The position numbers were made by a program, and so were the translations under genes. From positions 4,856,770 through 4,920,769 of the forward strand of contig NC_015556.1 in the NCBI RefSeq assembly GCF_000213805.1: a stretch of DNA of 64,000 nucleotides, given 5' to 3'. The notes beneath the pieces were generated by a model, which was not told where the DNA came from, made no database searches, and saw only the letters and a list, made by a program, of their open reading frames with translations. Positions 26,549-34,657 of this stretch are shown in pieces. Origin of the DNA: Pseudomonas fulva 12-X. GTDB taxonomy: Bacteria; Pseudomonadota; Gammaproteobacteria; Pseudomonadales; Pseudomonadaceae. Every line of letters begins with the position of its first letter. Positions within the stretch are counted from its first letter, which is position 1.

Positions 26549-27799
26549 ATGGATATGTCTCATTGTCGATGGGCCGCGCGCCTGGCATTCACGCTCTGTT
26601 TGCCGGCCTCGGCCCTGGCCATGCCGCTGGATCAGGCCGTGCGCAACGGCCTGGCGATTCACCCCCAGGTACGCGCCGCGGTCGCCGAAGCGGCCCGTGC
26701 CGAGACCGAGGTGAAGATCGCCAAGGGCGGTTACTACCCGTCGCTGTCGCTGTCCGGCGGCCCCCAGGAATTCGATATCGGCGAGACCGTCTACGACGTC
26801 ACCGTCTCGCAGATGCTCTACGACTGGGGCCGCGTCGACAGCCAGGTGGACAGCGCCAAGGCGACCCAGCGCCAGCTGTCGGCCAGCGCCGAGGTGACTC
26901 GCGAAGATGCCGCCCTGGATATCGTCGAAACCTACCTGGACGTGCTGGTCGCCCAGCGCCGTATCGAGGCCGTGCGCCGGCATATTCGCCTGCTCGACGA
27001 CATCCGTGGAATGACCGAAGCGCGCGGCGCCGACGGCTATTCGGACCGCAGCGAGCAGGACCGCGCCGGCCTGGAAATCGCCCGCGCCCAGGAGCAACTG
27101 GCCCTGGAAAAAGGCGCCCTGCTCGATGCCGGCAACCAGTTCGCGCTGCTGGTCGGCGCGCCAGCGGAGGGCCTCGCCGAACCGCGCCCGCAGTCCATGC
27201 AGCGCTACCTGGCGACCCGCGATCTACCACGGCTGATCACCGGCTCGCCGCTCTACCAGCGCGCCCTGGAAGACACCAACCTGGCCCAGGCCGAACTGCG
27301 CGGCACCAAGGCGGCGCTGCTGCCGCAACTGAATCTGGAAGCCTCGGCCACACGCCGAGAAATCGGCGGGCGCCTGCAGAACGATTCGATGGTTAATCTG
27401 CGCCTGCGCATGGACACCATTCAGGGCCTGTCCAACTTTCAGCGTCCCACCGCGGCCGCCCAGCGCCTGGAGTCCGCGAGCTGGGGCCAGGATGCCATCC
27501 AGCGCGATATTCGCCGACAGCTGCAGAGCCTGTTCGACATCGGCGATTCGCTGCTCTGGCGCGAACATGCGCTGGCCGTGCAGGTACGTGATTCCGAGCA
27601 GGTCGGCGGCCTGTACCGCGAGCAGTTCGAAGTGGGCCGCCGCGACGTGATCGACCTGCTCACCGTGCAGCGCGAGCGTTTCGAAGCCGAGCGCCAGCTG
27701 ATCGTGCTGCAGGTCGAGCGCCTGCGCCTGGAATACCGCGCCGCCGCGCAGATCGGCCTGCTCGGCCCCCTGCTGGAGAACGGCCTGAATGGATCCTGA
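26549..27799 (+). CDS. TolC-family outer-membrane channel of the adhesin secretion system
   Basis: This 416-residue TolC-like outer-membrane efflux protein begins with a signal peptide (WAARLAFTLCLPASALA) followed by MPLDQAVRNGLAIHPQVRAA, a typical OEP repeat start. Long helical stretches (VREDAALDIVETYLDVLVAQRRIE-type and EQFEVGRRDVIDLLTVQRERFEAERQL) give two OEP domains. It forms the outer-membrane tunnel for type I secretion of the adhesin encoded just upstream, equivalent in role to LapE. The start is uncertain: ATG codons at 26549 and 26555 both suit the signal peptide. The gene starts 20 bases after the adhesin stop, and its 3' end overlaps the ABC transporter gene by 11 bases. Confidence 0.9.
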   Translation: MDMSHCRWAARLAFTLCLPASALAMPLDQAVRNGLAIHPQVRAAVAEAARAETEVKIAKGGYYPSLSLSGGPQEFDIGETVYDVTVSQMLYDWGRVDSQVDSAKATQRQLSASAEVTREDAALDIVETYLDVLVAQRRIEAVRRHIRLLDDIRGMTEARGADGYSDRSEQDRAGLEIARAQEQLALEKGALLDAGNQFALLVGAPAEGLAEPRPQSMQRYLATRDLPRLITGSPLYQRALEDTNLAQAELRGTKAALLPQLNLEASATRREIGGRLQNDSMVNLRLRMDTIQGLSNFQRPTAAAQRLESASWGQDAIQRDIRRQLQSLFDIGDSLLWREHALAVQVRDSEQVGGLYREQFEVGRRDVIDLLTVQRERFEAERQLIVLQVERLRLEYRAAAQIGLLGPLLENGLNGS

Positions 27800-29945
27800 A
27801 ACGCTGACCAAACCAGGCAAGAACCAGGACCCGCTGCGCCAGGGCCTGGTGCTGCTGTGCCGGCAGCTCGGTCGTCCGGTGACCGACGCCGAACTGGCCG
27901 ACGGCATCGCCCTGGAGCAGGGTCGCCTGCCGCTGCGTATGGTGCCCCGCGCCCTGCGCCGTGCCGATATCGTCGCTCAGGTCACTGAAGAAAAACTGCA
28001 GCGCATCGACGGCTACCTGCTCCCCGCTTTGCTACTGCTCAACGACGGTCGCTGCGTGGTGCTGGTCGGTCAGCACGGTGAGCAGGCCGAGATTCTCGTA
28101 CCCCACAGTGATGGTGGTGTGCAGCAGTTGCCGATTGCCGACCTGCAGCCGCTGTACAGCGGCATGGCGGTGTTCGCCAAGTGCCGCTATCGCCCGGACG
28201 GCCGTGCCGAGGAATTCGCCAGCCCGACCCGCGAACACTGGTTCTACGGCGCGCTCAAGCGCCTGCGCCGCTCTTATGTGGAAGTGGCCGTGGCAGCCTT
28301 CATCGCCAACCTGCTGGCCATCGCCGCCGCCCTGTTCGCCATGCAGGTCTATGATCGCGTGGTGCCCAACGCGGCCTTCGACACCCTGTGGGTGCTGGCC
28401 AGCGGGGTGGCCCTGGCCATCGTGCTGGAAAGCCTGCTGCGCGGCCTGCGCGCCCACCTGCTCACCACCCTGGGCAAGCGCCTGGATCTGCAGCTTTCAT
28501 CCTTGTTGTTCGAGCGCGTGCTCAATACACGGCTGGGTGCCAAGCCGGCGTCGGTGGGCGCCTTCAGCACGCAGATTCGCGAGTTCGAGTCGGTGCGCGA
28601 ATTCTTCACCTCATCGAGCGCGGCGGTGATCAGCGACCTGCCGTTCGTGTTCATCTTCCTGCTGATCATCGCCCTGATCGGCGGCCATGTGGTCTGGGTG
28701 CCGGTGGTCGCCGCGGTGCTGATGATCCTCCCCGGCCTGCTCGCCCAGGGCCGCCTGGCACGGCTGTCGCGCCAGAACCTGCGCGAAGGTTCGGTGAAGA
28801 ACGGCATCCTGCTCGAATCCATCGAGCACCTGGAAACGGTCAAGGCCAGCCGCGCCGAAGGCCGCTGCATGCACCTGTGGGAAACCCTCACCGCGCAGCT
28901 CGCCGGCAGCGCCATGAAGACCCAGAGCCTGACCTCGGCGCTCAGCTACGGGGTCAGCACCGTGCAGCAGCTGTGCTACGTGGGCGTGGTGGTATTCGGC
29001 GTGTACCGCATCAGCGACGGCTACCTGAGCATGGGCGCCCTGGTCGCCTGCTCGATCCTGGCCGCGCGCACCATCGCGCCGCTGTCGCAAATCGCCGGCA
29101 TTCTCGGCCGCTGGCAGCACACCAAGGTCGCCCTCGAAGGCCTCGACCAGCTGATGACCGGTCCGGTCGAGCGCCCGGCCGGGCAGCGTTTCGTGCGCAA
29201 GGAACAGCTGACCGGCGACTACCGCCTCGAGCAGTTGCGTCTCGCCCATGACGATGCGCCGCCCATCGTCGACATCAATGCCCTGAGCATCCGCGCCGGC
29301 GAACGGGTCGCCCTGCTGGGCGGCAACGGCGCCGGCAAATCCACCCTGCTGCGCCTGCTCGCCGGGCTGCTCGACCCCAGCGCCGGGCGGGTGATGGTCG
29401 ACGACATCAGCCTGACCCAGATCGACCCCGCCGACCGCCGCCGACATATCGGCTACCTGCCCCAGGACATCGCGCTGTTCTACGGCACCCTGCGCGATAA
29501 CCTCAACCTCGAAGGCGCGGCGGTCAGCGACGAGGAGCTGTTCGAGGCCCTCGACGGCGTCGGTCTCGGCGCCTGGGTCCGCAGCCATCCGCTGGGCCTG
29601 GACATGCCCATCCAGGGCAATGCCAGCCTGTCCGGTGGCCAGCGCCAGGCGGTCGGGCTGGTGCGCGTGCTGGTGCAGGATCCGCCCATCGTGCTGCTCG
29701 ACGAACCGACATCGTCCTTCGACCAGGCCAGCGAAAAGAACGTGGTCGAATACCTGCAACACTGGGTCAGCGGGCGCACCCTGATTCTGGTGACCCACAA
29801 GAAGGTCATGCTCTCGCTGGTCGAGCGTGCGGTGGTGATGCGCCAGGGCCGGGTGATCATGGACGGCGCCCTGGATCAGGTGGTGCAGGACAACGTCGTG
29901 AGCGCGCCGCAGGAGCCGAGAGGAGGCAACCATGCCGTCCAATGA
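27789..29945 (+). CDS. Type I secretion ABC transporter (LapB-like)
   Basis: This 718-residue fused permease/ATPase starts with an N-terminal C39-peptidase-like domain (about 1-140) that lacks an obvious catalytic Cys, as in LapB and HlyB exporters that do not cleave their substrate. A six-helix membrane domain follows (about 160-440, with FIANLLAIAAALFAMQVYDRVVPNAAFDTLWVL). The nucleotide-binding domain has Walker A GGNGAGKST near 512, signature LSGGQRQ and Walker B VLLDEPTSSFD. It powers export of the giant adhesin. It overlaps the TolC-like gene by 11 bases and the membrane-fusion gene by 14, so the operon is tightly coupled. Confidence 0.93.
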   Translation: MDPETLTKPGKNQDPLRQGLVLLCRQLGRPVTDAELADGIALEQGRLPLRMVPRALRRADIVAQVTEEKLQRIDGYLLPALLLLNDGRCVVLVGQHGEQAEILVPHSDGGVQQLPIADLQPLYSGMAVFAKCRYRPDGRAEEFASPTREHWFYGALKRLRRSYVEVAVAAFIANLLAIAAALFAMQVYDRVVPNAAFDTLWVLASGVALAIVLESLLRGLRAHLLTTLGKRLDLQLSSLLFERVLNTRLGAKPASVGAFSTQIREFESVREFFTSSSAAVISDLPFVFIFLLIIALIGGHVVWVPVVAAVLMILPGLLAQGRLARLSRQNLREGSVKNGILLESIEHLETVKASRAEGRCMHLWETLTAQLAGSAMKTQSLTSALSYGVSTVQQLCYVGVVVFGVYRISDGYLSMGALVACSILAARTIAPLSQIAGILGRWQHTKVALEGLDQLMTGPVERPAGQRFVRKEQLTGDYRLEQLRLAHDDAPPIVDINALSIRAGERVALLGGNGAGKSTLLRLLAGLLDPSAGRVMVDDISLTQIDPADRRRHIGYLPQDIALFYGTLRDNLNLEGAAVSDEELFEALDGVGLGAWVRSHPLGLDMPIQGNASLSGGQRQAVGLVRVLVQDPPIVLLDEPTSSFDQASEKNVVEYLQHWVSGRTLILVTHKKVMLSLVERAVVMRQGRVIMDGALDQVVQDNVVSAPQEPRGGNHAVQ

Positions 29946-31110
29946 CCGCCTGCGCCGGCAGCTCGACGACCCCCTGCTGAGCGCCACCCACCCGCTGTTC
30001 AGACCCTTGCTGTGGACGGTGCTGGCCACCGTGCTGCTGTTCATCGGGTGGGCCGCCTGGGCCGAGCTCGATGAAGTGACCCGCGGTGACGGCCGCGTGG
30101 TGCCCTTTACCCGCATCCAGAAGATCCAGAGCCTGGAGGGCGGCATCCTCGACCGCCTGCTGGTCGGCGAGGGCGATCTGGTCGAAGTCGGTCAGCCCCT
30201 GGTGCGCCTCGACGAGACGCGCTTTCGTACCTCCTTTCAGGAATCAGCCAACCAGTCGGCGGCCCTGCGCGCCACCATCGCGCGCCTGGATGCCGAAGTG
30301 CTGGGCAAGGACCGCATCGACTTTGCCGAGGACATCGACCCGACCAGCCCCCTCGCTCGCTCCGAGCAGGAGCTGTTCAAATCCCGGCGCGACAAGCTGC
30401 AGGACGGTGTCAGTGCGATCAACCGGCAGATCCGCCTGGCGCAGCAGCAGCTCAACCTGGTCGAGCCACTGGTGGCCAAACGCGCCGTGAGCCAGATGGA
30501 AGCGCTCAAGCTCAGCCAGGAAATCGCCACGCTCAACGGCAAGCTGACCGAGCTGCGCAGCACCTACTTCCAGGACGCCTACACCGAGCGGCAGAGCAAG
30601 AAAAGCGAGCTCAGCGCCCTGGAGCCCATCGTCGCGCAGCGCCAGGATCAGCTGCGCCGCACCGAGATCCTGTCACCGGTACGCGGCCGGGTGAACACCG
30701 TGCTGATCAACACCCGCGGCGGGGTGATCCAGCCCGGCGAGCCGATCATGGAAGTGATTCCGGTCGAGGACCAGTTGCTCATCGAAGCGCGCATCAAACC
30801 GCGCGACGTCGCCTTTCTGGTACCCGGCATGCCCACCAAGGTGAAGATCACCGCCTACGACTACAGCATCTACGGCTACCTGACCGGCACCCTGGAGCAG
30901 ATCAGCGCCGACACCATTTTCGAGGAAACGGCACAGGGCAAGGAGTTCTACTACGAAGTGCTGATCAAGACCGACGGCAGCCAGCTCAAGCGCCGCGATG
31001 AAATCCTGCCGATCATCCCCGGCATGGTCGCTGAAGTGGACATTCTCAGCGGCAAGCGCACGGTGCTGAACTACCTGCTCAGGCCGCTGCTCAAGGCGCA
31101 GCTTTATTAG
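29932..31110 (+). CDS. HlyD-family membrane fusion protein (LapC-like)
   Basis: This 392-residue periplasmic adaptor of the type I secretion system has one N-terminal membrane helix (PLLWTVLATVLLFIGWAAWAEL). Next come a beta-lipoyl half (VVPFTRIQKIQSLEGGILDRLLVGEGDLVEVGQPL), a long coiled coil (about 100-235), the second lipoyl half (ILSPVRGRVNTVL) and a beta-barrel part (MPTKVKITAYDYSIYGYLTG). The ATG follows a perfect AGAGGAGG site inside the end of the ABC transporter gene. It completes the exporter; no LapD/LapG-type release genes are adjacent. Confidence 0.93.
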   Translation: MPSNDRLRRQLDDPLLSATHPLFRPLLWTVLATVLLFIGWAAWAELDEVTRGDGRVVPFTRIQKIQSLEGGILDRLLVGEGDLVEVGQPLVRLDETRFRTSFQESANQSAALRATIARLDAEVLGKDRIDFAEDIDPTSPLARSEQELFKSRRDKLQDGVSAINRQIRLAQQQLNLVEPLVAKRAVSQMEALKLSQEIATLNGKLTELRSTYFQDAYTERQSKKSELSALEPIVAQRQDQLRRTEILSPVRGRVNTVLINTRGGVIQPGEPIMEVIPVEDQLLIEARIKPRDVAFLVPGMPTKVKITAYDYSIYGYLTGTLEQISADTIFEETAQGKEFYYEVLIKTDGSQLKRRDEILPIIPGMVAEVDILSGKRTVLNYLLRPLLKAQLY

Positions 31111-31180
31111 AGCCTGCTCACGATCTTTCTGGGCGAGCGTACGGGCAACTACAAGGCAGAACCGGCCGTTCGCCGATCTA

Positions 31181-31233
31181 CTGTGGGAGCGCGCCATGCG
31201 CGCGAAAAATCGCGGGCATGGCCCGCTCCCACG
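31181..31233. repeat. REP pair (REPIN-like) after the secretion operon
   Basis: Two head-to-head REP units, GTGGGAGCGCGCCATGCGCG and TCGCGGGCATGGCCCGCTCCCAC, are separated by a few A residues. The right unit is identical to that at 10245-10267. Weakly similar flanking sequence (ACGATC and AAGGCAG blocks) precedes both copies. It lies in the 409-bp non-coding stretch between the membrane-fusion gene and the TadE gene, which otherwise shows only a 16-codon open frame (MKTLNRFLGSKKKRLV) of doubtful meaning and one DnaA-box sequence at 31457-31465. Confidence 0.8.
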
Positions 31234-31519
31234 GGTAATCACCAGTCCATCCTGCGGGAACGAACAGCCGCTTCCGCCTTATGGCAGTCAACATGGATAA
31301 AGCCCGAGATGAAGACCCTGAACAGGTTCTTGGGCTCAAAGAAAAAACGCCTCGTCTGATTAATCACAAAGTGAGATGGAGAGCCGCCCAGACGCGTGCT
31401 ATTACAAAGCCAGTGGCGCGTGCATCAGACTCTGGGGCATTTGGCTTTCGGCCGATTTATCCACAGGCCGGTCACGCCGCCGAAACGCGCGAATTCAATC
31501 GCTTTCGGGGATCAGGGAA

Positions 31520-31981
31520 GTGCCTCATTCAGCTGGGTATGGCTCGGCTTACCGGCAGCGCGGCGCTGCCGCCGTCGAGTTCTCGATCGCCTTCATCATC
31601 TTCTTCCTGATCCTCTACGGGCTGGTCGGCTACAGCATCCCGTTTCTGCTCAGCGCCACTTATCAGGAGCTGGCCACCGAAGCTCTGCGTGACGCCATCC
31701 GCTCGCCCGACACCCGCGCCCCGACGCCAGAACAACTCGCCCTGCATGAACAGCGTGTGCAGCAGAGCGTGCGTAATTCCTGGCTGCCGCAAGCCTGGGC
31801 ACAGACCTGCGAGGGCTACGACGGCTTTCTGAAAACCGGCGCGGTGTGGAGCGTATGCGTGCGCCACGGCAACCCGGAACGCATCCTGCCGCCCTTCTCG
31901 ATCTTCGGCTGGAAGGTGCCGCAGTTGCCGGAGGAAATCCGCGGCGAAGCAAAAGTCCGCCTATATGGAGCGGGGGGCTGA
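31520..31981 (+). CDS. TadE-like minor pilin (first copy)
   Basis: The protein has about 153 residues. A short basic leader ending in RQRG is followed by AAAVEFSIAFIIFFLILYGLVGYSIPFLL, the TadE signature (pseudopilin-like, Glu at +5 after Gly). The C-terminal periplasmic part carries two Cys (QTCEGYDG, VCVRHGNPE). TadE and TadF are minor pseudopilins of the Flp system. The start is uncertain: I chose the GTG at 31520, preceded by GGGG; the frame is open further upstream to 31376. It is 2 bases from tadG and pairs with a second TadE gene downstream. Confidence 0.8.
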   Translation: MPHSAGYGSAYRQRGAAAVEFSIAFIIFFLILYGLVGYSIPFLLSATYQELATEALRDAIRSPDTRAPTPEQLALHEQRVQQSVRNSWLPQAWAQTCEGYDGFLKTGAVWSVCVRHGNPERILPPFSIFGWKVPQLPEEIRGEAKVRLYGAGG

Positions 31982-31983
31982 TC

Positions 31984-34089
31984 ATGCAGCGCCTTCGAAC
32001 GGCCCGTGACCGCCAGCGCGGCGCTTTCAGCATGCTGAGCGCCGCGACCCTGGTGATGGCCATCCTGTTTCTGGCCCTGGTGATCGACAGCGGCCGGCTG
32101 TACCTCGAACAGCGCAACCTGCAGAAGCTGGCGGACACGGCGGCGCTGGAATCCATATCCCGGCTCGCTTCCGGCAACTGCTCGCTGGATAGCGCCCTCA
32201 CCCATGTCTATGCGGTCGAGAATGCCGCGTCCTATGGTTTCGTCCAGGGCGCCGGGCGCGCGCTGAGTTCGTCCTGCGTGAGCGTTTCGATCGTCGACGG
32301 CCTGCGCGTTCCAGTCGCCGACGCCGCCAATGGACGGGCGGTTCGTGTAGTGACCAGCAACCAGGTGCCCGCCAGCATCGTGGTACGTGCCGGCAGCCTG
32401 TTCGGGCTTGCCGAGGACAGCGTGCGCCTGCAGGCGGTGGCGGTCGCTGAGAAGGACAGCGACCCACTGACGGTCTTCAGCGTTGGCGCGCAGTTGCTGG
32501 ACCTCAATACCAATGGGCTGCTGCCCCGGTTACTCACAGCGGCCGGCGTGGATGTGAACGGGCTGACGGTGCTCGATTCAGAGGGGCTGGCAAACGCGCA
32601 AATCACGCCGAGCGGCTTGCTGCAGGCGTTGGGCGTGGATATCGGCGTCAATCAGCTGCGGGCGCTGTCAGCCGAGGGGCTGGTGGATGCGTTCGACGCC
32701 CGCCTCGGGCTGGTTGGTTTGGGCGAGTTGATCACCGCGTCCGCCAAGGCGGTCAACCATGATCAGGCGCTGGCTACCGACATCTCCATGCTGGGCGACC
32801 GATTGCAGGCCAGCGAGCTGGGCAAGACTCAGCTCAGGCTGTTCGGCACGGAGGATCAACCGGGCTTGCTGAACCTGGGCACCGGCCCTGGCCAGCCACT
32901 GGGATCGGCTCTGGATGCCAGGCTGAACCTTAGCGAGCTGTTATCCACAGGCCTGATGACCGCGGTCCAGGGGCGTGGATTGCTGATCGAAGAAGCCTCG
33001 CTGTTCAACAGCAGCGCCAAGAAAACCGGTGCCCTGGCGATCAAGATGGGTGTGGTCGAGCCGCCCGCCTTCGGCATCGGCCCGATCGGCACCACGGCCT
33101 ACAACGCGCAGATCCGCCTGCAGCTGGACGTCGACAGCAGCAATCTGCCGGTACTGGGGAGTCTGCTGAATTTTCTCGGCACATCGCTAAAGCTGCCGCT
33201 GATCGTCGACCTGGCCAATGCCAAGGGCGAGCTGACCGATATCGACTGCTCGGGCGCCCAGCCGCGGGCCACCATCGAAGTTGAATCGCGCATCGGCAAC
33301 CTGTGCCTGGGCAGCATGCCGGCCAATACCCTGTGGTCGACCACCGCCAGTTGCACCGAAGCAAATCTGCAGGACGCCACGCTACTCAGGGTCGGCAACT
33401 TCGATCTGATCAGGGGCAAGGCGGCGGTACCGCTGATGAGCACCGGCAACGCGCCCATTCGTGATGTGGTGACCCTGGCCGAAGAAGAGTCTACAGAAAC
33501 CGGCCGCAACGACGTGGCACTGGGCGGCGCGGTCAACACCCTGCTGAGCAAGGTACTCGACCTGATGGCCGCCGGCGTTCCGCGCTCGGGGCCGGGCAGC
33601 AGCGCAGGGTTTTCTGCAGCCCAGGCCGGGCAGATCGCGGATCGCTATATCGCTGAAAACGGCTACGACCGAAACAAGATCCGCGCGGCGCTGTTACGAG
33701 ACAAGTTGGATTGGAAGAGACCAGGGTTTGCCGGCGTTCTCACCACCACCATGCCGGAAGAGTGGTACGGCAAGGCGCCGGTACTCACCTGCTCTGTGAA
33801 TAAAGTCAATTGTCGCACCGCCCTGGTCGATTCCCTGCAGAGCCAGGCGCAGAACGGCTTGCTGGGCAGCGTGGTAGACGGTGTTTCGCAGTTGCTGGGG
33901 GTCATCGGCGCCACCGCGCAACCCTTGCTGGTCAATGTGCTTGGCCCAATCGTGTCGCTGCTTGAGCCGCTGCTCGATGAGGTCGGCAAATCGGTCAGCA
34001 GCCTGCTTACCACTCTGGGCCTGGATCTCGGCAAAAGCGACATCACCGTACACAGCATCAGCTGCGGCATCCCGCAGTTGATCCGGTGA
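31984..34089 (+). CDS. TadG-like pilus assembly protein
   Basis: This 701-residue protein has the N-terminal Tad (TadG-like) domain: RQRGAFSMLSAATLVMAILFLALVIDSGRLYLEQRNLQKLADTAALES. The membrane helix is near residues 14-34. The rest is a large periplasmic region containing repeated LLxxLG-type segments and several Cys (DCSGAQP, NLCLGSM, ASCTEAN, TCSVNKVNC, ISCGIPQ) that may form disulfides. TadG anchors or caps the Flp machine in the envelope. The ATG at 31984 follows a GGAGCGGGGGG site, 2 bases after the first TadE stop. The frame extends upstream but overlaps TadE in another phase. Confidence 0.85.
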   Translation: MQRLRTARDRQRGAFSMLSAATLVMAILFLALVIDSGRLYLEQRNLQKLADTAALESISRLASGNCSLDSALTHVYAVENAASYGFVQGAGRALSSSCVSVSIVDGLRVPVADAANGRAVRVVTSNQVPASIVVRAGSLFGLAEDSVRLQAVAVAEKDSDPLTVFSVGAQLLDLNTNGLLPRLLTAAGVDVNGLTVLDSEGLANAQITPSGLLQALGVDIGVNQLRALSAEGLVDAFDARLGLVGLGELITASAKAVNHDQALATDISMLGDRLQASELGKTQLRLFGTEDQPGLLNLGTGPGQPLGSALDARLNLSELLSTGLMTAVQGRGLLIEEASLFNSSAKKTGALAIKMGVVEPPAFGIGPIGTTAYNAQIRLQLDVDSSNLPVLGSLLNFLGTSLKLPLIVDLANAKGELTDIDCSGAQPRATIEVESRIGNLCLGSMPANTLWSTTASCTEANLQDATLLRVGNFDLIRGKAAVPLMSTGNAPIRDVVTLAEEESTETGRNDVALGGAVNTLLSKVLDLMAAGVPRSGPGSSAGFSAAQAGQIADRYIAENGYDRNKIRAALLRDKLDWKRPGFAGVLTTTMPEEWYGKAPVLTCSVNKVNCRTALVDSLQSQAQNGLLGSVVDGVSQLLGVIGATAQPLLVNVLGPIVSLLEPLLDEVGKSVSSLLTTLGLDLGKSDITVHSISCGIPQLIR

Positions 34090-34097
34090 GGTGGGTG

Positions 34098-34646
34098 ATG
34101 AAACGGGAAGTAAGGAAAACCCAACGCGGCGCCGTGGCCATCGAGTTCGCTATGCTGTTCGCGGTGTTCTTCGTGGTGGTGTACGGGATCATCGCCTACA
34201 GCATTCCGATGCTGTTGCTGCTGACCTTCAAGCAGGTCAGCGCCGATGCCGCCCGCGCGACGTTGCAGGTCGATCCCGGCCATAGCGCCTATACCCAGCT
34301 GCTCAGCCGCGAAATAACCAGCGTGGTCGAGCGCAGCTGGCTACCGGAAAGCTGGCGCGGCGGCAATTGCCCGCCGCCCGGGCAGGATGTCGCCGGGCTG
34401 AACTGGAACCCTTTGCCAAGTCATGACGGCCAGCCATCCTACGGCAACATCGCACTGGACAACCGCAACCCGGCTGCACCGCGTTACGTGCTGCACGTCT
34501 GCCTGCAACGCGGCTATAACCACGATGGGCCAAGCGAGCAGCGGGCCATAGTGCCCACCTTGAGATTGCTGGGGATAAGTATCCCCAGCCTGCCCGAGGA
34601 CAACGGCGAAGTGGTCATCCGCGGCGCCACCACCGTCACCCTCTGA
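34098..34646 (+). CDS. TadE-like minor pilin (second copy)
   Basis: This 182-residue protein has the leader KTQRG followed by AVAIEFAMLFAVFFVVVYGIIAYSIPMLLLL. It is clearly related to the first TadE gene, sharing YGxxxYSIPxLL, the AxxEALRxxxx/ADAARATLQ-type stretch and SWLPESW versus SWLPQAW. The periplasmic half has two Cys (GGNCPPPG and VCLQRGYN). The ATG at 34098 has GAGGTG just before it; a GTG four codons earlier overlaps the tadG stop. It is last in the tadE-tadG-tadE cluster and converges on phoX with 11 bases between the stops. The two TadE copies probably play the TadE and TadF roles. Confidence 0.83.
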   Translation: MKREVRKTQRGAVAIEFAMLFAVFFVVVYGIIAYSIPMLLLLTFKQVSADAARATLQVDPGHSAYTQLLSREITSVVERSWLPESWRGGNCPPPGQDVAGLNWNPLPSHDGQPSYGNIALDNRNPAAPRYVLHVCLQRGYNHDGPSEQRAIVPTLRLLGISIPSLPEDNGEVVIRGATTVTL

Positions 34647-34657
34647 GCAGTCTCGGG

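Noticed and set aside
16449..26588. Many long open frames antisense or out of phase to the adhesin repeats
   Set aside because: They repeat with the same period as the Ig-like units and mirror their codon bias; no start context or known domain supports them.
31281..31610. Open frame of 109 codons between the exporter operon and TadE
   Set aside because: It runs into the TadE gene out of phase and ends in a low-complexity Ser tail, typical of a shadow frame.
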